From NCBI GenBank assembly GCA_036703275.1, contig DATNPK010000012.1:1-44460 (forward strand): 44,460 nucleotides of DNA, written 5' to 3'. Position numbers and translations under genes: made by a program. Source of the DNA: Coleofasciculaceae cyanobacterium. Its GTDB lineage: Bacteria; Cyanobacteriota; Cyanobacteriia; Cyanobacteriales; Xenococcaceae. The notes beneath the pieces are model-generated. The model was not told the origin of the DNA. It did no database searches and worked only from the letters and a program-made list of their open reading frames with translations. Positions 1-5,729 of this stretch are shown piece by piece. The stretch's first letter is position 1. Each line of letters starts with the position of its first letter.

Positions 1-329
1 TGGCGAATCATAAACTCGCAAAAGCAATCAGTGATTGCGGATGGGGTGAATTTTTGCGCCAATTAGAATATAAAGCTAAATGGCATGACCGTAAAATTGG
101 AGCAATTGATAGATGGTTTCCATCATCAAAACGCTGCAATCGATGCGGTCACGTCTTGGATAAGCTACCTCTGAATATTAGAGAGTGGGCTTGTCCTAGC
201 TGCAACAGTTCTAATCTAAGGGACGAAAACGCAGTAAAAAACATTTTAGCGGTCGGGCAGACCGTGTTTGCTTCAGGACTAAGCTCTAGCGGGGATCTGT
301 CTTTGACGGATCTAGCTATCTTAGGATGA
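1..329 (+). CDS. tnpB: TnpB (IS200/IS605 OrfB) RNA-guided nuclease, C-terminal part
   Basis: This is the 3' end of a TnpB gene; the 5' part lies outside the window, so it is partial by position and not shown to be broken. The reading frame is open from base 3 (A-N-H-K-L-A-K-A-I) to the TGA at 327-329. Visible features are the zinc ribbon with two Cys-x2-Cys pairs (KRCNRCG and ACPSC) and the last RuvC motif, R-D-E-N-A, which keeps the third catalytic aspartate. TnpB proteins are RNA-guided DNA nucleases that promote retention of IS200/IS605 transposons; the guide RNA (omega or reRNA) normally comes from the 3' end of the gene and the right end of the element. The family call is firm. Whether the nuclease is complete cannot be judged here. 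The TTG at 54 is internal to the reading frame and not a plausible start. Confidence 0.9.
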   Translation, partial: ANHKLAKAISDCGWGEFLRQLEYKAKWHDRKIGAIDRWFPSSKRCNRCGHVLDKLPLNIREWACPSCNSSNLRDENAVKNILAVGQTVFASGLSSSGDLSLTDLAILG

Positions 330-338
330 ATGAAGAAT

Positions 339-360
339 CCCCGCGATTCATCGCTGGGGA
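339..360 (+). repeat. IS right-end hairpin
   Basis: Imperfect palindrome (5 + 3 bp stem with one bulged T, loop ATTCAT) 10 bases after the tnpB stop. It is probably the transposase recognition hairpin and the 3' scaffold of the TnpB guide RNA. The same hairpin could weakly terminate transcription. Confidence 0.65.
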
Positions 361-374
361 GTGTCAACAAATAT

Positions 375-1367
375 TCAAACTAAAGAGCCACCACAACTAG
401 AGCCTGTACCTGCGGTGCAACCATAGCAATAATTAGCTGTTTTTATTTCGGCGATCGCATCTAAGTTATTTAGTTCTAAAAGTTTAGCAACGGTTAACCG
501 TTCATTTTCGGGTGTGCTGGCAACAATACGCTCCATTTGATTAAAGTCGCAATCATAAACGTTACCCAAATAATCAACTGATAACTCATTGCGACACATG
601 ACATTGTTCAGAGTATCAGGGTTATAGTTGTCTGCTAAGAATTGTAGATAATTATCGTGAATTTCTCTGCGTTTTAGGAATTGCTTAGTTCTGCCGATGG
701 GAATATTCGTAATCGTAAATAGGTTATTAAACTTAAGCTGAAAATGCTCTGCTAAATATGCTTTGTAGTCTTGCTCTAGCTTCTGTTGATTAGGAGTAAG
801 AGAAAAGTTATTATTAGTAGGCAGTGGCGGATTATAGACTAAATCAATTACCAAATTGGGATCTAATCCGTAACCCAACTGATTGAGTTTTTGTATCGCC
901 TTAATTGAGTTGTTATATACACCTGCACCTCTTTGTTTATCTACATTATCCTCTAAATAACAGGGAAGAGACGCGGTAACTCTTAGGTAATTTTGGGCAA
1001 AATATTCGGGTAAATCTTCGTAGCCTGGTTCAAAAAAGATGGTTAAGTTAGAGCGAACAATTACTTCTTTACCTTTGGCTTTTGCTGCTTCAACTAGAGG
1101 ACGAAAACCATAGTTCATCTCTGGCGCACCACCTGTTAGATCGACAGTTTGAATCTGCTCGAAGCGATTGATTAATTCGATCAGCTGTTGACAAACTTCA
1201 GGTGATAATTCTTCGGTACGTTTGGGACTAGCTTCTACATGGCAGTGAGTGCAAGCAAGATTGCATTTACGACCTAAATTGATTTGTAAAACCGTAATTT
1301 TGTTTTTAACTAAAGGTGAATTTATTTTTTGAGCAAAAGGGGTAATGAAAGTTTTAGTAAGAGACAT
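375..1367 (-). CDS. arsS: Arsenosugar biosynthesis radical SAM protein ArsS
   Basis: Radical S-adenosylmethionine enzyme of 330 residues, in the family that acts after ArsM in arsenosugar synthesis and is thought to add the 5'-deoxyadenosyl group to methylated arsenic. The N-terminal CNLACTHC motif (Cys-x3-Cys-x2-Cys) binds the 4Fe-4S cluster, and DLTGGAPE is the SAM-binding GGE-like motif. The C-terminal half is the DUF3641-type domain with conserved cysteines (MCRNELSVDYLGNVYDCDF, then CYGC near the end) and closes with GSSCGGSLV, a normal family ending. Length is usual. The gene lies downstream of arsM on the same strand, separated by a PiT remnant, which supports a shared arsenic role. 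The IS right end lies only 7 bases past the stop codon, so insertion did not truncate the protein. The start ATG at 1367 is the only sensible one. Confidence 0.93.
   Translation of the reverse strand: MSLTKTFITPFAQKINSPLVKNKITVLQINLGRKCNLACTHCHVEASPKRTEELSPEVCQQLIELINRFEQIQTVDLTGGAPEMNYGFRPLVEAAKAKGKEVIVRSNLTIFFEPGYEDLPEYFAQNYLRVTASLPCYLEDNVDKQRGAGVYNNSIKAIQKLNQLGYGLDPNLVIDLVYNPPLPTNNNFSLTPNQQKLEQDYKAYLAEHFQLKFNNLFTITNIPIGRTKQFLKRREIHDNYLQFLADNYNPDTLNNVMCRNELSVDYLGNVYDCDFNQMERIVASTPENERLTVAKLLELNNLDAIAEIKTANYCYGCTAGTGSSCGGSLV
451..458. repeat. HIP1 palindrome GCGATCGC (one of many copies)
   Basis: One copy of the highly iterated palindrome; many more are scattered through coding and intergenic DNA in the window, for example at 8018-8025. 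The abundance is a cyanobacterial genome signature and not a local feature. Confidence 0.9.
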
Positions 1368-1505
1368 TTTAATTACTGATTGTTATATATTTTTTTTACT
1401 TGACTTGAATAATTAAGTATGACGCAGATTAGATTAGCTATATATTTACGAAAAACTAGGATAATTAAGTAAAAGTAACCTAATTTTATCTAGCTTTAAA
1501 ATCTT

Positions 1506-1736
1506 TTATTTAGGTAACAAAAGATAGGTAACACTGCTAACGATCGCAGCAATAGGCAAGGTTAATATCCAAGAACTAAAAACTTTAGAAAACATTCCTA
1601 GATGAGCAGTTTTAGAGACTACGCCCACGCCAAAGATTGAGCCGACAGACACATGAGTTGTAGAAACAGGTACACCCAGACGGCTGGCAAAAATCACTAA
1701 AAAGCCAGTTACTAAATAAAAATAAATACTAATAAC
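1506..1736 (-). pseudogene. Remnant of PiT-family inorganic phosphate transporter (C-terminus)
   Basis: The open frame after an in-frame TGA (1737-1739) reads L-V-T-G-F-L-V-I-F-A-S-R-L-G-V-P-V-S-T-T-H-V, which matches the C-terminal repeat of PiT/PHO-4 transporters (ASRLGxPVSTTHVSVG), and continues through one hydrophobic helix to LLLPK. PiT proteins have several hundred residues and about ten membrane segments; only about 70 remain. A GTG at 1697 could start a 63-residue peptide, but that would cut the family signature, so I read this as a 5'-deleted pseudogene. It begins right after the arsM stop codon (1741), so a deletion joined arsM to the tail of a transporter gene on the same strand. 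PiT transporters also carry arsenate, which may explain the old neighbourhood; that is inference. Confidence 0.8.
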
Positions 1737-1740
1737 TCAA

Positions 1741-2952
1741 TTAACAGCATTCTCCAGGAGAACAACAGTCATTGCTACTAGTTTCGGTAAGATTATATTC
1801 TGAACCTTTGGTTTCCCTCGCATGGCGCACCGCTTTGGTCTTGCAGTTAAATTCTGTCGCTTCTGCTAAAGGAATGTTTTCGTAGGGTTCGATGCCAATA
1901 ACATCTTGAGAATAAGGGCTACAGCAGCTAGTCATAATGTTATAAGTCTTATCGCAGACAGCCATTCTCTCTCCACGACAAAAGATGTGACCATCATCAT
2001 CTACTACTTGCTTCCAAGGGCCTTTATATACTACTGACTGGTTTCTCTCTAGGCAAACCCCTTCTTTGCCTTTATAGGCTCTGACAGTCATCGAACGAAA
2101 CTCAACACCGTCGATAATCTGCCAGGGAGTCTCTTCGCGCTTGAGAATTTCTACTCCATAAAAGCCAGCATCTTCAAACATTTTTAAGAACAGATCTTCT
2201 CTAAATGCCCCCGCAATACAGCCACTCCACATATCAGGGTCATTAATAATTTGAGGGGTCGGATCTTCGTCACAAACAATATCTGAAATTACCGCCCTGC
2301 CTCCTCGTTTAAGGACACGGAAGATTTCACTAAATAGCTGTTGCTTATCTTGTGGACGAACTAAATTCAGGACGCAGTTAGAGATTACCACGTCTACAGT
2401 ATTCTCAGCGATTAAAGGTTCTTGTTGTCTCAGGCGATCGCATTGAGCCTCATATTCACCAATCTTATCGACTGAAGTAATCGGATTAGCCTCAAGCCAT
2501 GTTTGTAATCGATCTAAGGGTAATTTTAAATCTTGAATCTTTCCTTTGACAAATTTAGTGTTGGCATAGCCTAGCTTGTCTGCCATCTCTTTCTGATATT
2601 TCCGCGCTAGAGCCAGCATTTCATCATTAAAGTCTACGCCAATGATTTTGCCCAATTCGCCAACTTTCTGTGCCAAAATATAGCAGTTTTTCCCTGCACC
2701 AGAGCCTAAATCAACAACGGTTTCTGCTTCATTAACATAACGGGTAGGATCGCCACAGCCATAATCTTTGGCAATAATCTCTTGAGGCAAGATTTTAGTA
2801 TAGTTACCCTCATATTCTGTAGGACAGCATAAACTTGGCTGCTCTTGTCTTGCACCCTCTTGATATCTTGATAATACCGTTGACTCAATATCATAATCTA
2901 AATCTACGGAAGCTGATGGGGTTTGCTGTTGGTTAGTTGCAATCTCAGTCAC
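1741..2952 (-). CDS. arsM: Arsenite methyltransferase ArsM (long, arsenosugar-type)
   Basis: Class I SAM-dependent methyltransferase of 403 residues that methylates As(III). Motif I is VDLGSGAGKN (about residues 80-89), followed by GVDFNDEML. Cysteines expected to bind arsenic are visible in YGCGDPT, SNCVLN and WSGCIAGAF. The N-terminal block with LSRYQEGARQEQPSLCCPTEY, and the long Cys-rich C-terminal extension (SCCSPY, and CCSPGECC at the very end), are typical of cyanobacterial ArsM proteins found next to ArsS. The two together give arsenosugars. The ATG at 2952 gives the normal N-terminus. The upstream gap (2953-3078) must hold the promoter; I see no convincing ArsR-type operator and no arsR in the window. 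Confidence is high from the motifs and from the arsS neighbour. Confidence 0.95.
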   Translation of the reverse strand: MTEIATNQQQTPSASVDLDYDIESTVLSRYQEGARQEQPSLCCPTEYEGNYTKILPQEIIAKDYGCGDPTRYVNEAETVVDLGSGAGKNCYILAQKVGELGKIIGVDFNDEMLALARKYQKEMADKLGYANTKFVKGKIQDLKLPLDRLQTWLEANPITSVDKIGEYEAQCDRLRQQEPLIAENTVDVVISNCVLNLVRPQDKQQLFSEIFRVLKRGGRAVISDIVCDEDPTPQIINDPDMWSGCIAGAFREDLFLKMFEDAGFYGVEILKREETPWQIIDGVEFRSMTVRAYKGKEGVCLERNQSVVYKGPWKQVVDDDGHIFCRGERMAVCDKTYNIMTSCCSPYSQDVIGIEPYENIPLAEATEFNCKTKAVRHARETKGSEYNLTETSSNDCCSPGECC

Positions 2953-3078
2953 AGATAACTAAATCCTTTTACTTAACTTTGGCTATATATTAGGTTAATC
3001 TCAAAAAGTATAAGTTACATCTCTCTTAAATCAGAGATTCTTGCCTGATAATTTAATTTTTTAGCTATGGTGCTATTT

Positions 3079-4374
3079 TTATGAACCAAGGTTCATTATT
3101 GCAGGAAGGGTAACGATAACGGTAACTTCTGGCTGAGTAGTGTCTAGCTCAATTTCTCCTTGCAGGAGGGACACGCAGTGGCGGATTACGGCTAATTTTA
3201 GGTTCGAGGTAGTGACCTCGCCTATGCTATTTTGATTACATAAGGTATCGAGTATTTTAACTAGTTCTCTTGGGGCCGATCGCTCGCCAAGACTAGAAAT
3301 TGCGATCGCAATGCGATCTCCTTGTTGATTCAGTTTGATTTTGATCTTGCTGGTGAGCGAACTATGTTTGGTGATGCAGCTAAGAAGATTAGCAATAGTT
3401 TTTTTGAATAAGAATGCGTCACAAATGCCGTTGTAAGATTCTTGGCAACTAAACTTAATTCTTGGAGCGATCGCTTTATCTTGTTGCAATTGCGCGAGTT
3501 GGTTACAAGAAACTGTATAGTCAATTAAAAATCGTTTTAAATCTTGCCTGCGAAAATGTTTCAAAATATAGACATCTTCAACGTTGTCTAAAATAGTCTT
3601 GAGGTCGGATTGTAGATTGCATAAGCGAGGATCGAATGGTCTTCCATCTATGGCGGTTGTCACAATTTCATTTAGCTGAGTATCGAGATTGCGTAGAGGG
3701 TTGCGAAGATTATCGACCAATATCGAACTCAATTGCGCCTCAGGCATGGCGGTGTTTTTAGTCTGGGTAGCAGCAGTAATGCGCCAACGCAGATTGAGAA
3801 TATTTTGTTGACTATCTCGAATTGCCACAACTTTGCACTGCATACTTGAAGATGCTTGTTCACGTGGCACGATCTCTGTATCCCAGGTTACTGTAGATAC
3901 CTTGCCAGATTTTAGTTGATTTAATAGTTGATAATACTGTTGTCTTTGGCCAACGGGAATAAACACCGCTAATGATTTGTTGATTAAGTATTTAGCAGGA
4001 ACATTGAGAAGTTTGAGCGCTTCGTGGTTAGCTTCCCGAATCGAACCATTGCTAGAAGTGACTAAACAAATGTCTGGAGAGTATTCAAATAATTCTTGAT
4101 AATATTTTCGCTCTAATATTATCTGCTGACGGCTGACAAACAGTTTTTGATTTTGCTGCTGTATGGTCTCGGTAGCAATTCGTAGTTCCTCAATAGATGT
4201 GGAAAGTTCTATCAGGCTGTCTTGCAATAGTTGCTGTTGCGCGAGATAATCTTTTGCCTCAGAAGACGCTTGAACAACCGAGGCAAACGCTGGAATTGTT
4301 TCAGCACGTCGCCGTAGATCTTCCATCTTTTGTAAAGACTGTTGGATATGTAATTCAAATAGTTCTACAGGCAT
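3079..4374 (-). CDS. PAS-domain sensor with degenerate histidine-kinase core
   Basis: The protein has 431 residues: an N-terminal coiled coil (about 1-90), one PAS domain (about 91-205, FEYSPDICLVTSSNGSIREA) and a region spaced like HisKA plus HATPase. At the dimerisation/phosphoacceptor site, where active kinases have H-E-L-R-T-P-L, this protein has D-N-L-R-N-P-L (D221 replaces the histidine). In the ATP-binding part the N-box reads ANLLSCITKHSS without the usual Asn-Ala, and neither a DxGxG nor a GxGLGL motif can be found. It is therefore probably a non-phosphorylating scaffold or sensor. It is transcribed divergently from the cheB- and cheR-like genes, and the PAS plus kinase layout is what follows CheB-CheR in fused proteins, so it may work with them. 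Partner and ligand are unknown. Confidence 0.8.
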   Translation of the reverse strand: MPVELFELHIQQSLQKMEDLRRRAETIPAFASVVQASSEAKDYLAQQQLLQDSLIELSTSIEELRIATETIQQQNQKLFVSRQQIILERKYYQELFEYSPDICLVTSSNGSIREANHEALKLLNVPAKYLINKSLAVFIPVGQRQQYYQLLNQLKSGKVSTVTWDTEIVPREQASSSMQCKVVAIRDSQQNILNLRWRITAATQTKNTAMPEAQLSSILVDNLRNPLRNLDTQLNEIVTTAIDGRPFDPRLCNLQSDLKTILDNVEDVYILKHFRRQDLKRFLIDYTVSCNQLAQLQQDKAIAPRIKFSCQESYNGICDAFLFKKTIANLLSCITKHSSLTSKIKIKLNQQGDRIAIAISSLGERSAPRELVKILDTLCNQNSIGEVTTSNLKLAVIRHCVSLLQGEIELDTTQPEVTVIVTLPAIMNLGS

Positions 4375-4460
4375 AATATTTACTCAACAGATACTTAAGT
4401 TTCTCGAAATTAAACAATTCTATTTGATGCAAGGAGCGACCGAACTTGAGCGACTAAAAG

Positions 4461-4495
4461 AGCTAATAGCTAATAGCTAATAGCTAAGAGCCTAT
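4461..4495. repeat. Heptanucleotide tandem repeat (AGCTAAT type)
   Basis: Five consecutive seven-base units: three AGCTAAT, then AGCTAAG and AGCCTAT. The same unit family recurs at 5592-5696, 9368-9388 and, on the other strand, 22767-22794. This fits the short tandemly repeated heptamers known in cyanobacterial genomes. All large arrays here are intergenic. Confidence 0.85.
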
Positions 4496-4809
4496 TTAAA
4501 CCCATCAATTACAAACTAATAGACCACTAAGTAGTCGTGTAAAATAAATTTCCTAGTTGAGATCCCCAAAAAGGGTAAGGGGGAAGGGGTAAGGAAAAAT
4601 CAAATGTATAATTAATGAGGAGGCGATTTCTGAGGTTGCCTCAGAAATTAAAGCCGTCCGTTTCGTATAGGTACTTAGTCGCAAGTTATAGTTCAAAAAA
4701 CTGCTTGTAAAAAAATTGTGCCATTCAATAGGAGCTATCATAGTTAAATTTCCAAAAGTCTTAAGAATTTGTCGTTGACTTTTGTGAAGATTGTGTTATT
4801 AAAAATACT

Positions 4810-4849
4810 TTCAGATTGTAAATTTGTTTTAACAAATTTACAATCTGAA
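4810..4849. repeat. Perfect palindrome, 19-bp arms
   Basis: Bases 4810-4828 are the exact reverse complement of 4831-4849 with only TT between them. It lies about 100 bases before the CheB GTG start and about 435 bases before the divergent kinase-like gene. It is AT-rich and lacks a following T-run, so it is not a typical terminator. It may be an operator, a cruciform or a remnant of a small mobile repeat. Confidence 0.85.
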
Positions 4850-4950
4850 TATCTTTGGCGATTCCACGTCTTTAGTCTGATGTAGTAAAAGCTGAGATTA
4901 AATTACCGTTTGATTAGAAATGACTAAAATCGAAACTATTCCTAGTTAGT

Positions 4951-5604
4951 GTGGAAAGATTTACTAATATACCGAGATTACAAAACAAAATGACCGCCTC
5001 AAAAAAGCGATTAATCGATCAAACCGCTAGAATGGCAGATTTCGTAGTAGCGATCGCTTGTTCCGTTGGAGGACTAGAAGCTCTAACCGAGATTGTGTCT
5101 GCATTATCCGTAGGTTTTCCTGGGGCGATCGTCATCGTCCAACATTTGTCGCCCAAGTACAAAAGCCGTCTACCAGAAATTCTGATGCGTCATACCAATT
5201 TAGCCATAGAGCAAGCCGTAGAGGGAGCAAAATTAGTGGAGGGAAGTGTTTACGTTGCTCCAGCTGGTTATCATTTAATTATTAATCCTAATGGTACGCT
5301 CGGTCTTTCCGATGCGCCGAAAGAACATTTTGTCCGTCCTTCAGCCGAATATACCTTTAAATCTTTAGCTAATAGCTACCGAACTAAAGCCATTGGCGTA
5401 GTTCTGACGGGTTATGACAGTGATGGTCAAGAGGGAGTAGGGCTAATCAAAGAATTGGGAGGAAAGGTCATTGCCCAAGACCAAGCCACTTCCAAAGCAT
5501 TTTCAATGCCCCAAAGTGCCATTGAAACTGGCTGCGTCGATTTAATCTTACCAATAGAGGAGATAGCCGCTGGTATTGTCAACCTGGTTATAGCTAAGAG
5601 CTAA
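4951..5604 (+). CDS. Stand-alone CheB-type methylesterase
   Basis: The protein is essentially one CheB catalytic domain of about 190 residues with no receiver domain. CheB removes methyl groups (and deamidates glutamine) on chemoreceptors. The triad is visible: Ser38 in ACSVGG, His65 in VQHLSP and Asp158 in GYDSDGQEG, where the family usually has GMGxDGxxG, so the second glycine is Asp156 here. The GTG at 4951 gives a 27-residue extension; the ATG at 5032 (M-A-D-F-V-V-A-I-A-C-S) starts exactly at the domain and may be the true start; neither has a Shine-Dalgarno. The last residues (I-A-K-S) and the TAA stop are encoded by a heptad repeat array. A cheR-like gene follows 125 bases later. No receptor or CheA gene is nearby, so the substrate may not be a classical chemoreceptor. 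Confidence 0.88.
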   Translation: MERFTNIPRLQNKMTASKKRLIDQTARMADFVVAIACSVGGLEALTEIVSALSVGFPGAIVIVQHLSPKYKSRLPEILMRHTNLAIEQAVEGAKLVEGSVYVAPAGYHLIINPNGTLGLSDAPKEHFVRPSAEYTFKSLANSYRTKAIGVVLTGYDSDGQEGVGLIKELGGKVIAQDQATSKAFSMPQSAIETGCVDLILPIEEIAAGIVNLVIAKS

Positions 5605-5696
5605 TGGTTAATGGCACTTTGGTTAAGAGCTAATGGCTAATGGTTAATGGTTAAGAGCTAATGGCTAAAAGCTAAAAGCTAAGAGCTAAGAGCTAA
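5592..5696. repeat. Heptad repeat array at the cheB/cheR junction
   Basis: A long run of degenerate seven-base units (AGCTAAG, AGCTAAT, GGCTAAT, GGTTAAT, AGCTAAA). It begins inside the last codons of the CheB gene, supplies that gene's stop codon (5602-5604), and fills the gap up to about 30 bases before the CheR start. Seven-base changes would shift the reading frame, so this array could have created the gene split. Confidence 0.85.
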
Positions 5697-5729
5697 AAAC
5701 TAGTCAATCAACAAAGTAGTCTATCAAGA

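Larger units (their letters stand above)
1..367 (+). mobile_element. IS200/IS605-family element, right part
   Basis: The element comprises the tnpB 3' end and a right end with a subterminal hairpin. Bases 339-346 (TCCCCGCG) pair with 352-360 (CGCTGGGGA, one bulged T) around a six-base loop, and GTGTCAA follows at 361-367. Ends of this kind, an imperfect hairpin just inside a TCAA-like cleavage tetranucleotide and no terminal inverted repeats or target duplication, are known for the family. The left end, and any tnpA, lie outside the window. The right boundary at 367 is inferred from the motif and not from an empty-site comparison. Confidence 0.7.
4375..4950. other. Divergent intergenic region with heptad repeats and a palindrome
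   Basis: This 576-base stretch separates the degenerate kinase gene (minus) from the CheB gene (plus). It holds an AGCTAAT heptad array (4461-4495), a G-rich tract at 4569-4597 (several GGG runs separated by A or T) and a perfect palindrome (4810-4849). A 62-codon minus-strand frame (4553-4741) has no family features and I do not call it a gene. No promoter stands out. Confidence 0.6.

Noticed and set aside
149-370. 73-codon minus-strand frame across the tnpB end
   Set aside because: Antisense to a clear TnpB coding sequence; no family features.
1506-1697. A functional small membrane peptide from GTG 1697
   Set aside because: Sequence upstream of the GTG, in the same frame, still matches PiT, so it is a truncated transporter.
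4553-4741. 62-codon minus-strand frame in the cheB upstream region
   Set aside because: No family feature or ribosome binding site, and composition like the surrounding intergenic DNA.
4461-5696. Heptad arrays as a CRISPR array
   Set aside because: Units of seven bases without spacers; no cas genes.
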